Source: M55B111 sp964614065 (GTDB lineage: Bacteria; Bipolaricaulota; Bipolaricaulia; M55B111). Taken from it: DNA of 64,000 nt. The stretch is taken from positions 9,180 to 73,179 of the forward strand of contig CAZTJJ010000002.1 of NCBI GenBank assembly GCA_964614065.1. Direction: 5' to 3'. The translations under genes were made by a program, and so were the position numbers. Below the pieces are notes generated by a model. The model searched no databases. It had not been told where the DNA came from and was given only the letters and a program-made list of their open reading frames with translations. Of the stretch, positions 43,981-53,319 are shown one piece after another; within the stretch, counting starts at the first letter, position 1; every line of letters begins with the position of its first letter.

Positions 43981-45345
43981 ATGGTCAACTTGCCGACCAT
44001 CTTAGACGAGTCCAACAGAGAACTAACTCCTCAACAGATAGTAAGTAACCTCGATGACTACATAGTCGGTCAGGACGATGCAAAGAAATCAGTAGCAATA
44101 GCTATCCGCAATAGAATTCGCCGACAAAAGGTCAAAGAGGATATCAAGGACGAAATTCAGCCAAAAAACATACTGATGATTGGCCCCACGGGAGTAGGTA
44201 AGACCGAGATATCTCGCCGCCTGGCCCGTATAGTAAAGGCACCGTTTCTGAAGGTAGAAGCAACCAAGTTTACAGAAGTCGGTTACGTGGGTCGGGACGT
44301 AGAATCGATGATTCGAGATTTAATGAATAAGGGCATTGACATGGTTAGACAGGCAGAGATTGAAAAAGTAGAAGACAAAGCTGAGGACATGGTGGAAGAA
44401 CGCATTCTCGATAAGCTACTGCCTGTAGAAAAAGACAAGGAGAGATCTGAGAGCCGGGACAGAACGCGCGCCAAGCTAAAACAGAAATTACGAAGCGGTG
44501 ATCTCGACGAACGCTATATAGAGATAACCGTCCAAAAATCAAGCATACCGCAGGTAGAAGTATTCTCTAACCAAGGAAGCGATCAAATGGGAATAGATAT
44601 GGGAGACATGCTTGGCAACATTTTTCCGTCAAAATCTGAAACCAAAAGAGTCAAGATATCGAAAGCCAGGGATTTACTATTTGATCAGGAGGTAGGCAAG
44701 CTTCTAAACGAAGAAGAGATCAAAAGAGAAGGGAAGAGACTTGCAGAAGAGGAAGGCATAATATTTTTAGATGAAATAGACAAAATAGCTGGAGATAGAC
44801 CAGGTGAGTCCGGCCAAGGACCTGGAGTCTCCCGGCAGGGTGTTCAAAGAGATATTCTGCCTTTGCTGGAAGGTTCCACAGTCAGAACCAAGCAAGGAAC
44901 GATGCATACGGAGAACATACTTTTTATTACCGCCGGCGCATTTAACGTATCCAAACCTTCCGACCTTATTCCTGAGCTTCAGGGAAGATTACCTATTCGA
45001 GTAGAACTGGATAGTCTAGGTGCCGGGGAATTTCAACAAATATTAACGGAACCAAAAGACGCACTGGTTAAACAGTATACAGCACTCATGGAAGTAGAAG
45101 GTATCAATCTGGAATTTACTCCAGAAGCAATTGAAGAAATCGCCAAGACATCTGAAAAGTTAAACGAGACGACGGAGAACATAGGAGCCAGAAGACTGGA
45201 AACGGTTATGGAAAAATTAATGGAGGAACTGTCATTTAATGCTCCAGATGTCCATGAAGAAACCAAAGAGATCGACAAAGATTATGTTAAATCTAAGCTG
45301 GAAAAGATCGTAGAGGACCGTGACCTGTCACGTTACATCCTTTAA
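43981..45345 (+). CDS. hslU: ATP-dependent protease ATPase subunit HslU (ClpY)
   Basis: AAA+ unfoldase partner of HslV. Walker A MIGPTGVGKTE near residue 67, EATKFTEVGYVGRDVESMIRD in part near 95 (TEVGYVGRDVES, the substrate pore loop), the intermediate I domain about 110-240 and Walker B IIFLDEIDKIAG near 260. I start at the ATG at 43981, which aligns with family N-termini and has AAAAGGGGA upstream. The C-terminal tail DRDLSRYIL, which docks into HslV, is intact. Confidence 0.95.
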   Translation: MVNLPTILDESNRELTPQQIVSNLDDYIVGQDDAKKSVAIAIRNRIRRQKVKEDIKDEIQPKNILMIGPTGVGKTEISRRLARIVKAPFLKVEATKFTEVGYVGRDVESMIRDLMNKGIDMVRQAEIEKVEDKAEDMVEERILDKLLPVEKDKERSESRDRTRAKLKQKLRSGDLDERYIEITVQKSSIPQVEVFSNQGSDQMGIDMGDMLGNIFPSKSETKRVKISKARDLLFDQEVGKLLNEEEIKREGKRLAEEEGIIFLDEIDKIAGDRPGESGQGPGVSRQGVQRDILPLLEGSTVRTKQGTMHTENILFITAGAFNVSKPSDLIPELQGRLPIRVELDSLGAGEFQQILTEPKDALVKQYTALMEVEGINLEFTPEAIEEIAKTSEKLNETTENIGARRLETVMEKLMEELSFNAPDVHEETKEIDKDYVKSKLEKIVEDRDLSRYIL

Positions 45346-45388
45346 TTACATTTACTATTTCTATTAATTACATATTGAGGTGAATTTC

Positions 45389-47314
45389 ATGGAAATCACA
45401 CTACCAGATGGAGATAAAATCGACATAGAGCGAGGAACCAAGGTAATAGAAATTGCTTACGATATTGGTCAGGGATTAGGAAAAGCGACGGTGGGGGCCA
45501 CACTCGACGGAGAAAGGTTAGACCTCAGGGACCCAATAACGAAAGAAGGAACGCTAGAAATAATAACGCTTGATTCACCTCAAGCTCTGGAAATACTGCG
45601 CCATACCACGACCCACGTTATGGCCCAGGCAGTTAAACGAGTTTTCGATGACGTCAAATTGGCCATCGGTCCGGCAATAGACGACGGTTTTTACTACGAC
45701 TTCGACCTCTCTCGCTCGCTTTCAGAAGAAGACTTCGAGGCGATAAAACGGGAGATGAAGGAGATAATTGAAGCAGACTACGAACTAGAGCGATATGCGC
45801 TGCCAATAGACGAAGCACGAGAATATCTCGCAGAACAAGATGAAAAATACAAACTGGAGCTCATTGACGACTTCGCGGAAGAAGGAGAAACCGAGGTAAC
45901 TTTCTACCGTCAAGATGGTTTTACCGACCTCTGCAGGGGCCCCCACTTACAGAGTACCGGTCAAATTGACCATTACGAGTTGCTTGACGTCGCTGGAGCT
46001 TACTGGCGGGGAGACGAAAACAACAAAATGCTTCAGCGAATTTACGGTACTGCGTTTACCAGTAAATCGGATCTCGAACAATTTGTAACCAGAAGAGAAG
46101 AAGCCCAAGAACGAGATCACAGACGCCTAGGTCCAGAACTTGATTTATTTACCTTCCATCCCGAAGTAGGCCCAGGCTTAGTGTACTGGCATCCAAAAGG
46201 CACAGAAATCCTAAACGTAATTAAGAATTTCTGGAGATCCAAGCACAAGGAAGCTGGTTACGAGTTTGTTTCAACCCCGCACATTGGCAAAAGCCAGCTT
46301 TGGGAAAAAAGCGGCCATCTTGATTACTTCAGAGAGGATATGTTTCCTCCCATGCATGAGAGCAACCAAGAGTATTTTCTCAAGCCAATGAACTGTCCAT
46401 TTCACATAGAGATCTACCAAAGTAGGACAAGAAGCTATCGAGACCTGCCATTACGGTGGGCGGAGTTGGGCACAGTATATCGTCACGAACGATCTGGCGT
46501 GCTACACGGACTTCTGCGCGCCCGGGGATTCACCCAGGACGATGCACACATCTTTGCTACTCCGGAACAGGTAAAGAACGAGGTTATCGGGGTCTTGAAC
46601 TTAACTTTCAACATTCTTTCGGCGTTTGGATTCAAAGATTACAAGGTTGTTCTCTCTACTAAACCGGAGAAATCCGTTGGAGAAATAAGCAAATGGGACA
46701 AAGCCACAGAATCTTTAAAGCAGGCACTCAAAGAACTGGAGCTGGAGTACGAAATTCAAGAAGGAGAAGGTGCTTTTTACGGGCCCAAAATAGACGTTCA
46801 ATTGGAGGACGCCTTGGGCAGATTATGGCAAACTACCACTGTACAATTTGATTTCAACTTACCTGAACGTTTCGGCATGACTTATATGGGCTCGGACGGA
46901 AGAGAACATCAACCATACATGATACACCGGGCTTTATTAGGTACGTTAGAACGCTTCTTTGGAATACTGGTTGAACACTATAAAGGTGCATTTCCGGTTT
47001 GGCTTTCGCCCGTGCAAACAGTAGTCCTACCCGTGACCGAAGATAATAACGAGTACGCGGAGAAGGTAGCCGATAAGATTTCCGAAGCCGGAATCAGAGT
47101 AGAAGCGCGAACCGAAATGGACGAGCAACTTTCCAGACAAATCCATCAGGCTCAACTGGATAAAATACCGTACATGCTCGTGGTCGGAGACAACGAAGAG
47201 GAGACCGGCGAGGTTTCACTTAGACTACGGACAGAAGAAGATTTGGGGCCACGCCCTCTGGACGAATTCGTAGATTTCGCTCAGGAAAAAATTGCCGGAA
47301 AAGCTCTATTGTAG
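45389..47314 (+). CDS. thrS: Threonine--tRNA ligase
   Basis: Class II synthetase. Domains in order: TGS (1-62), editing domain (about 65-225, with HxxxH-type HTTTHVMAQAVKR near 72 and the GPHLQSTGQIDHY region), catalytic core with motif 2 TVYRHERSGVLHGLLRARGF and zinc ligands from MNCPFHIEIYQS, and motif 3 PYMIHRALLGTLERFFG, then the anticodon domain from about 540. ATG at 45389 is chosen because GAGGTG lies just upstream. There is no room for a T-box leader after hslU. Its last codons form half of a palindrome shared with metK. Confidence 0.96.
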   Translation: MEITLPDGDKIDIERGTKVIEIAYDIGQGLGKATVGATLDGERLDLRDPITKEGTLEIITLDSPQALEILRHTTTHVMAQAVKRVFDDVKLAIGPAIDDGFYYDFDLSRSLSEEDFEAIKREMKEIIEADYELERYALPIDEAREYLAEQDEKYKLELIDDFAEEGETEVTFYRQDGFTDLCRGPHLQSTGQIDHYELLDVAGAYWRGDENNKMLQRIYGTAFTSKSDLEQFVTRREEAQERDHRRLGPELDLFTFHPEVGPGLVYWHPKGTEILNVIKNFWRSKHKEAGYEFVSTPHIGKSQLWEKSGHLDYFREDMFPPMHESNQEYFLKPMNCPFHIEIYQSRTRSYRDLPLRWAELGTVYRHERSGVLHGLLRARGFTQDDAHIFATPEQVKNEVIGVLNLTFNILSAFGFKDYKVVLSTKPEKSVGEISKWDKATESLKQALKELELEYEIQEGEGAFYGPKIDVQLEDALGRLWQTTTVQFDFNLPERFGMTYMGSDGREHQPYMIHRALLGTLERFFGILVEHYKGAFPVWLSPVQTVVLPVTEDNNEYAEKVADKISEAGIRVEARTEMDEQLSRQIHQAQLDKIPYMLVVGDNEEETGEVSLRLRTEEDLGPRPLDEFVDFAQEKIAGKALL

Positions 47315-47331
47315 AATCTACAATAGAGCTT
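47301..47331. terminator. Palindromic bidirectional terminator made from the ends of thrS and metK
   Basis: Arms AAGCTCTATTGTAG (47301-47314) and CTACAATAGAGCTT (47318-47331) are perfectly complementary around a three-base loop. Each arm contains the stop codon and last three or four codons of one of the two convergent genes, and TTCTTT or TTTTCC follows in each direction. Confidence 0.75.
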
Positions 47332-48502
47332 CTTTGAGCCCTTTTACCCGATCGATTTCTTCCCAGCGAAGGTCGAGTTCGTCACGGCCAAAGTGGCCAT
47401 AAGCAGATAGAGGGGTATAGAGGGGCTTTTGCAGCTGAAGGTGGTCAATTATAGCTGCGGGCCGCAGGTCAAAAACTTGATCAATAGCATTTCTAATCTT
47501 TGAATCTTTTACCTGTGCCGACCCGAAACTATCAACGGTAACCGCTAACGGCTTGGCCTTACCAATTGTATAAGCAATTTGGATTTCGCATTCTTCACTG
47601 ATTCCAGCTGCAACTATATTCTTCGCAACGTACCGCGCCATATAAGAGCCAGACCTGTCAACTTTGGTCGGATCCTTACCGGAAAACGCTCCACCCCCGT
47701 GACTACCGTAGCCACCATAAGTATCCACAATTATTTTTCGACCGGTCATACCGGTATCTGCAGGGGGGCCACCTTTGATAAATTTACCGGAGGAATTAAC
47801 GAAAACGTGTGTCTCATCGTCCAACCAGCGTCCCAAAACAGGTTGCACGACTTCCTTGAAGAGTTTGTCCGCCAATTTTTCTTCACTAATATCCGGATCG
47901 TGCTGAGCAGCCAGAATAACCGTATGAGCCCTGATAGGTTGGCTATTTTCGTACTCAATGGTGACCTGAGACTTTCCATCTGGCCTGAGATATGGAACAA
48001 TATTCTCTTTTCTTATCTTGGCCAGTCTTTTTGTCAACCTGTGTGCCAATGTTATGGGTAGAGGCATAAAGGACTTGGTTTCCTTACACGCATAACCGTA
48101 GACTATCCCCTGGTCTCCAGCACCAAGGGTATTATAATGGTTTTCCACTCGTTCTTTATCCCTAACCTCTTCGGGAGTATTGACTCCTTCAGAGATGTCC
48201 GGTGATTGTTCATCAATACTAGTAAGCACCGCACAGCTTTCGCCGTCAAAACCATATTCACGCTTGTTGTACCCTACGTCCAGGACAGTATCTCGAGCTA
48301 TTTTAGAAATATCTACGTAGGAATCAGTTGTGATTTCACCACCAACCAGCACAAGGCCAGTTGAAACAAAAGTTTCGCAAGCGACCCTTCCTTGAGGATC
48401 GTTCTCCAGCACGTGGTCCAACACAGAATCAGAGATTCTATCAGCGACTTTATCCGGATGCCCTTCCGTTACGGATTCAGAAGTAAAATATCTTCCTTTC
48501 AT
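47318..48502 (-). CDS. metK: S-adenosylmethionine synthase
   Basis: Makes SAM from methionine and ATP. Family motifs TSESVTEGHPDKVADRISD near residue 6, GAGDQGIVYGYA near 115 and GGGAFSGKDPTKVDRS near 258 are present. I start at the ATG at 48502 because GGGGAG lies upstream and the protein then begins KGRYFTSESV as in the family; an upstream ATG would add 17 unrelated residues. Length 394. It converges on thrS. SAM supply is relevant given the methyl-transfer genes in the window, but MetK is housekeeping. Confidence 0.96.
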   Translation of the reverse strand: MKGRYFTSESVTEGHPDKVADRISDSVLDHVLENDPQGRVACETFVSTGLVLVGGEITTDSYVDISKIARDTVLDVGYNKREYGFDGESCAVLTSIDEQSPDISEGVNTPEEVRDKERVENHYNTLGAGDQGIVYGYACKETKSFMPLPITLAHRLTKRLAKIRKENIVPYLRPDGKSQVTIEYENSQPIRAHTVILAAQHDPDISEEKLADKLFKEVVQPVLGRWLDDETHVFVNSSGKFIKGGPPADTGMTGRKIIVDTYGGYGSHGGGAFSGKDPTKVDRSGSYMARYVAKNIVAAGISEECEIQIAYTIGKAKPLAVTVDSFGSAQVKDSKIRNAIDQVFDLRPAAIIDHLQLQKPLYTPLSAYGHFGRDELDLRWEEIDRVKGLKEALL

Positions 48503-48709
48503 TATGTACACTCCCCTCGTTGGTAATGAATAAGTGTATAAAATAACTTTCATCCAATCAATACAACAGGTTCAATTCGCTTTCACACCGTGGGAATAGT
48601 GACTGGCAGGGTCCTGAAGAAACCAAATTCTTTTCGTATTCGAAGACATCGGTGCCTGTGGCGCTTTCACTTCATTTAAGTTATCGTAATAGTAGAGAGG
48701 TGATCTTCC

Positions 48710-49264
48710 ATGAAATGGATCCTCGTTGGGTTAATACTACTTCCTGCACTATTTTTAATTGGGGGAGACGCTGAAGGGCCAAGAGAACTTCAAACCGTTG
48801 ACAAGCTCGATGTTAACAGATACCTCGGCGAATGGTACGCCGTGGCCAGCATTGTCAAATTTTTTAACCGCTACTGTGCCTGGGGAAATAAAGCAGAGTA
48901 CAGCCTGCGGGAGGATGGTCGGATAGACGTACTTAATAGTTGCTATAAGGAAAACGGTGAAAAAAGCGAAGTAAGAGCAGCCGCCTGGGTGCCGGACAAG
49001 TCCGAACCCGGAAAATTAAAGGTCAGCTTTATTCCCCTTTTTGGATATCGCCTCTTCCCGGCTGACTACTGGGTACTGGAGCTTGGAGAGGACTACGACT
49101 ACGCGGTGGTTGGACATCCCTCGAGAAATTTCGGTTGGATTCTCAGCAGAACTCCAAAAATGGACGAAGGAAAGCTAAATGAGATCGCCCAAAACCTAGT
49201 ACAGATTGGATATGACTTCTCAGATTTCAAAATTAATCCCCAGAGTCCACCAGAAGGAAGCTAG
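48710..49264 (+). CDS. Bacterial lipocalin (Blc-like)
   Basis: An N-terminal signal sequence (MKWILVGLILLPALFLIGG) is followed by a lipocalin barrel: the GxW motif in DVNRYLGEWYAVASI near residue 42, the second motif region YDYAVVGHPSRNFGWILSRTP near 128 and a closing helix. There is no lipobox Cys, so unlike E. coli Blc it should be free in the periplasm or outside. Lipocalins of this group bind lysophospholipids or fatty acids and suggest an outer membrane. It is a single gene, preceded by GAGGTGA. Confidence 0.88.
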   Translation: MKWILVGLILLPALFLIGGDAEGPRELQTVDKLDVNRYLGEWYAVASIVKFFNRYCAWGNKAEYSLREDGRIDVLNSCYKENGEKSEVRAAAWVPDKSEPGKLKVSFIPLFGYRLFPADYWVLELGEDYDYAVVGHPSRNFGWILSRTPKMDEGKLNEIAQNLVQIGYDFSDFKINPQSPPEGS

Positions 49265-49334
49265 CTCAACTTCAAAGACCCTTAGCGTATCAAAAAGATA
49301 CAATTTGAAGATGATCTCCCTATACAAAGACAAT

Positions 49335-50318
49335 CTACGATTCATAGCTAATCCTCGGGTCCAGATACGCGTACGCCACGTCGGCTATGAAGTTTAAACT
49401 TATCACAAAAATAGACATTACAAAAAAAGTTCCCTGGGCCACTGGATAATCACTCCCCAGCACGGCTTGAACCATAGCTGTGCCCATACCGGGCCAGGCA
49501 AAAACCGTCTCTATGATTACCTGCCCCCCAATGGCCAGTCCTGCAGTAGTTGCAAATGTAGTTATCAACGGTAATAGTGCATTTCTTGCGGCGTGGCGGA
49601 ACATGATTCGGTTTTCGGAAAGCCCTTTGGCCTGAGCGAGCATGATGTAATCGGAACCAAGGGTTTTCAGCATTGTCCCACGCATTATCAGTAAAGGTGT
49701 AGCTGTATAGAACACGACAACGGTAATGACAGGCAGTACAAGATGGCGTAGAAAGTCCACGTTGAAATATTTTTCGATAAATCCGCTGTAAGTAAATATC
49801 GCAGAATGCATCTTTGCAGTAGGCAAAACTCCAAGCCTGATAGCAAATAAGTATACCAACCCAATTCCGATCAAGAAAAGTGGAGTGGATCGAAATATCA
49901 AGCTCAGAATTACGGTCCATTTATCCAGTCTGGAATTTCTGAACCAGGCGGTAACGGTGCCCAAAGCGAAGGCAATAGTAAATGCAAAAAACAACCCGAT
50001 TCCCATTAGAAAGACAGTATTTAAAGCCCTCTGCCTTATGATTGCGCTGACCGGCTGCCGGGTGTGGAAAGACCTACCCAGCTGGAAAGTAGCCATGTTC
50101 TTTATATAGAGCAAGTATTGAATTCCCAAGGGTTTGTCTAAACCATACGTCCTGGTCAAAGACCTTTGTGCTTCCGGGGAGAGACTTTCCCCGAGCATAA
50201 TTTTTGTAGGATCAGAGGGGTACAACCGAAATAACACAAACAAAATGGTAGCTACGACGAAAAAAGTGAGTAAAGTTTGCCAGCCTCTTCTAATGATAAA
50301 TTTCTGCAACCCGGTCAT
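49335..50318 (-). CDS. Peptide/nickel-type ABC transporter permease (DppB-like)
   Basis: A 327-residue permease with six helices. The N-terminal IIRRGWQTLLTFFVVATILFVL, GLDKPLGIQYLLYI near 78 and the coupling loop YIMLAQAKGLSENRIMFRHAARNALLP (seen as AQAKGLSENRIMFRHAARNA) are DppB signatures. It is last in the operon, after the two ATPases, an unusual order, since dppB normally sits before dppC. Substrate may be peptides or sugars. Confidence 0.92.
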   Translation of the reverse strand: MTGLQKFIIRRGWQTLLTFFVVATILFVLFRLYPSDPTKIMLGESLSPEAQRSLTRTYGLDKPLGIQYLLYIKNMATFQLGRSFHTRQPVSAIIRQRALNTVFLMGIGLFFAFTIAFALGTVTAWFRNSRLDKWTVILSLIFRSTPLFLIGIGLVYLFAIRLGVLPTAKMHSAIFTYSGFIEKYFNVDFLRHLVLPVITVVVFYTATPLLIMRGTMLKTLGSDYIMLAQAKGLSENRIMFRHAARNALLPLITTFATTAGLAIGGQVIIETVFAWPGMGTAMVQAVLGSDYPVAQGTFFVMSIFVISLNFIADVAYAYLDPRISYES

Positions 50319-50372
50319 GGCCGTCTCCTCATTTACTCGTAAAAATCATGGACCTGATCAATATTCTCATAA

Positions 50373-51386
50373 CTACGATTCTTCTCCTACAAGATGACAG
50401 GCAACTTGATGTCCGACTTCCCTTTCATTTTCAGTTGACTTGCTTACATCCACTAATTCAGGGAGGCGTCGTTTGCAAACTTCCACAGCTTCCGGGCACC
50501 TTGGTTCGAATATACATCTGTCCCTCTCGCCCCCAGTTGTTGAAATACTGCCCTTGATCTGAAGCTCTTCATGCTGGTAGTTAGGGTCTGGGACAGGTAC
50601 TGCAGAAGTAAGTGCCTTTGTATAGGGGTGAAGAGGTTTCGAGAGAACCTCTACGGCTTTCCCTACCTCCACAACCCTCCCCAAATACATAATGGCAACG
50701 TTATCGACTACGTGCTTTAACACGGATAAATCATGCGAAATATAGAGCCTGGTCAGATTCAACTCGGGAGTAAGTACATCCTCGATAAGGTCCAAAATGC
50801 TCGCCCTAATAGAAACATCTAGCATTGATACCGGTTCATCCGCGACTATCAGCTCGGGATTTAACACTATCGCAGATCCAATCATTAACCTCTGGCACTC
50901 GCCTCCACTCAGCTCAAACGGCAACTTGTCCTTATAATCATCCGGGTCTAAATTAACTTGTTCTAACGCCCGAAGAACATTTTCCCTCTTTTCTTTCTTG
51001 GTCTGGGCGATGCCCAAAGCATCCAACCCTTCCTTGATCGTGCCAAACGCCGAGAGCCTGGGGTTAAGAGATTCATATGGATCCTGAAAAATCATCTGTA
51101 CTTTTTTGCGATAACTTTTGAGCTCCTTACCCGCTAGATTCGTGATATCACGATCGTTGAACATTATTCTTCCTTCTGTGGGTTCGTGCAGCTTCATTAC
51201 CAGCTTCCCCGTCGTGGTCTTGCCGCATCCACTCTCGCCAGCCAACCCAAAGCTCCCTCCCTTATCTAAAGTAAAGTCCACGTGATCAACCGCTCTGAGT
51301 TTTTCGGGGTTACCAAAGACAAATCTTAAAAAGCCGCTTGATAGAAAAAACTCTTTGGTTATCCCTTCTACTTTCAATAAAGGCAA
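50373..51386 (-). CDS. Peptide-type ABC transporter ATP-binding protein (DppF/OppF-like)
   Basis: Walker A LAGESGCGKTTTGKL near residue 53, Q-loop MIFQDPYESLNPR near 98, signature LSGGECQRLMIGSAIV near 163 and Walker B LIVADEPVSMLDVS near 183. The C-terminal oligopeptide extension (RCPEAVEVCKRRLPEL) carries the cysteines that bind a 4Fe-4S cluster in some members. Together with the next ATPase it drives transport. Confidence 0.94.
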   Translation of the reverse strand: MPLLKVEGITKEFFLSSGFLRFVFGNPEKLRAVDHVDFTLDKGGSFGLAGESGCGKTTTGKLVMKLHEPTEGRIMFNDRDITNLAGKELKSYRKKVQMIFQDPYESLNPRLSAFGTIKEGLDALGIAQTKKEKRENVLRALEQVNLDPDDYKDKLPFELSGGECQRLMIGSAIVLNPELIVADEPVSMLDVSIRASILDLIEDVLTPELNLTRLYISHDLSVLKHVVDNVAIMYLGRVVEVGKAVEVLSKPLHPYTKALTSAVPVPDPNYQHEELQIKGSISTTGGERDRCIFEPRCPEAVEVCKRRLPELVDVSKSTENEREVGHQVACHLVGEES

Positions 51387-51396
51387 GCTAACACTC

Positions 51397-52386
51397 CTAG
51401 CCTGAACTACTTCGTTTTGCCACTACATGGCATCGATAGAATGAATCTTCACCTGTATTTGTGGATGCCGGTAACTCTTCTTTACAAATCGCCTCGGATT
51501 CCTCACATCTGGGCTGGAAAGGACAACCCTGAATTTCTTTCCGAAGTGAGGGAGGCGAACCTGGAATGGAGACCATTTTCTGCTCTGCCAATTTGATATT
51601 GGGAATGGAGTTAATAAGACCTTTGGAGTAAGGGTGACGGGGGGCGGAAAAAATATTCTCGCTGATATCATACTCCATTATCATACCAGCGTACATGATG
51701 GCGACATTGTCGCAGGTCTCCGCCACGGAGGCAGCATCGTGTGTTATAATGATCATCGAACAACCTAATTGCTCACCTAGTTCCGAGATCTTCTTTAAGA
51801 TCTGGAATTGCACGATGACGTCAAGAGCCGTGGTCGGCTCATCCGCAACTATAAGGCTTGGATCGAGAGCAAGTGCCATAGCGATTAACGAGCGTTGCTT
51901 CATCCCACCGCTCAATTGATGGGGGTAGCTATCGATCCTTTTTGGATCAAGTCCCACCAGAGAAAATAGCTCTTCAATTCTTCGTCTCATTTCCTTTCTG
52001 GTCAATCCCGACTCTCGTTTCTCCCGAAGAACCTCAGTTATCTGGTCCCCCACCGTATACACCGGGTTTAAGGAGTTCATAGCGCTTTGAGGAATGTAGG
52101 AAATCTCATTCCACCGGATTTTTCGATTGAACTTTTTCTTTGGCATCTTCATCAAGTTACATTCCTCTCCGGTTTGAGTAATAAAGTCCATTCTACCGCC
52201 GGTGATCTTTCCGGAACTAGGCAACAATCTTAGTATCGATTTAGCCATCGTAGTTTTGCCGCAACCTGACTCTCCAATGATACCGAGGTTCTCCCCCTGG
52301 TCTATTTTAAAGGAGACATCGTTAACTGCCCTAACAATGTTCTCTCCATCCTCATACCTTACGTAGAGATCAGTTATCGATAACAT
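51397..52386 (-). CDS. Peptide-type ABC transporter ATP-binding protein (DppD/OppD-like)
   Basis: Walker A IGESGCGKTTMAKSIL near residue 36, signature LSGGMKQRSLIAMALA near 162 and Walker B LIVADEPTTALDV near 182 identify an OppD-type ATPase. The C-terminal region has CPFQPRCEESEAICKEELP, the cysteine pattern of the OppD extension. The start touches the stop of the permease gene before it by one base. Confidence 0.94.
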   Translation of the reverse strand: MLSITDLYVRYEDGENIVRAVNDVSFKIDQGENLGIIGESGCGKTTMAKSILRLLPSSGKITGGRMDFITQTGEECNLMKMPKKKFNRKIRWNEISYIPQSAMNSLNPVYTVGDQITEVLREKRESGLTRKEMRRRIEELFSLVGLDPKRIDSYPHQLSGGMKQRSLIAMALALDPSLIVADEPTTALDVIVQFQILKKISELGEQLGCSMIIITHDAASVAETCDNVAIMYAGMIMEYDISENIFSAPRHPYSKGLINSIPNIKLAEQKMVSIPGSPPSLRKEIQGCPFQPRCEESEAICKEELPASTNTGEDSFYRCHVVAKRSSSG

Positions 52387-53264
52387 TACATTTGTTTCAT
52401 CTTTGGATTACCTACTTCCTCATAGGCCTGCCCGATCAAAAAGCCCGAAAGCACAAACAGGACGATACAAATTGCCGGAGGGAAAATCCACCACCAGGCA
52501 AAGGAGATCGCCCCGGAGATAAACACCCTGTAGAGCATAAATCCCCAGCTCGGTGTAGCTGGATTACCAAAGCCCAGGAAAGTTACGCTGGCCTCCGTTA
52601 AAACTGCCCAAACCATGGAAAGTGCGGTATAAAGAGTGATAATTGGTAAAACATTTGGAGCTATATGTTTGTAGAGAATCCTCAAGTGGCTGCCGCCTTT
52701 TGACCTGGCCCATGTAACAAATTCTCTTTGTTTTATTGACATTACCTCGGCCCTCACCGTTCGGGCCGTAGTTCTCCACAGTAAAGCAGCTATCCCGATA
52801 ACCAAAGTAAAGATATTCCCTCCTCCCCCTCCACCTGAGGTCAAAGCAATTAAAACAAGTACAAAGGGGAGAAAAGGCATCCCGTAGGCTATATCGGTAA
52901 CACGCATAAAAAAGTCGTCGAGAACACCGCCGAAATATCCGGACAACAACCCTATGTTAGCACCAAAAAAGACGGCAATTATTGCAGAAAATATACCGAC
53001 CAAAAATGTCGACCTGGCTCCATATAGAACTTGAGAGAGTACATCTCTACCCTGCCAGGTAGTACCAAAGATATGTCCCGCTGTCGGGGGGCTAAACCGA
53101 GCCAGGGCCTCGTCCCCCGTAAAGCACTTTTCTTGAGGGCCAAATGGAGCCACAAAGGGGCCTATGATGGCCATAATGAAAAAAACTAAAAGCAGGAGGA
53201 GCCCTATCTGCCCCCTCCTGCTTTTCTTAAAGATTTGTACCTGATTCGCTAGTAACGATCTCAT
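52386..53264 (-). CDS. Peptide/nickel-type ABC transporter permease (DppC-like)
   Basis: Permease of 292 residues with N-terminal cytosolic segment FKKSRRGQIGLLLLLVFFIM, the DppC-typical HIFGTTWQGRDVLSQVLYGAR near 68 and the coupling loop FVTWARSKGGSHLRILYKHIAPN near 183. Its first 30 codons carry a strong terminator-like hairpin with a following T run (53188-53225), so read-through from the binding-protein gene may be limited. Downstream gene dppD is coupled to it. Confidence 0.92.
   Translation of the reverse strand: MRSLLANQVQIFKKSRRGQIGLLLLLVFFIMAIIGPFVAPFGPQEKCFTGDEALARFSPPTAGHIFGTTWQGRDVLSQVLYGARSTFLVGIFSAIIAVFFGANIGLLSGYFGGVLDDFFMRVTDIAYGMPFLPFVLVLIALTSGGGGGGNIFTLVIGIAALLWRTTARTVRAEVMSIKQREFVTWARSKGGSHLRILYKHIAPNVLPIITLYTALSMVWAVLTEASVTFLGFGNPATPSWGFMLYRVFISGAISFAWWWIFPPAICIVLFVLSGFLIGQAYEEVGNPKMKQM
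53179..53225 (-). terminator. Terminator-like hairpin inside the start of dppC
   Basis: On the minus strand a perfect 11-bp stem AAAAGCAGGAG/CTCCTGCTTTT with a 16-base loop is followed by AG and seven T. It lies 40-76 bases into the permease coding sequence and just after the binding-protein gene, where an attenuator would lower permease and ATPase mRNA. Confidence 0.6.
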
Positions 53265-53319
53265 AGGTTAATTTTTGCACGAGAGGATACTTTCATTTTT
53301 TTCGTCTAACCACCCTTCG

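Noticed and set aside
45346..45388. T-box leader for thrS
   Set aside because: Only about 43 bases separate hslU and thrS, too short for a T-box.
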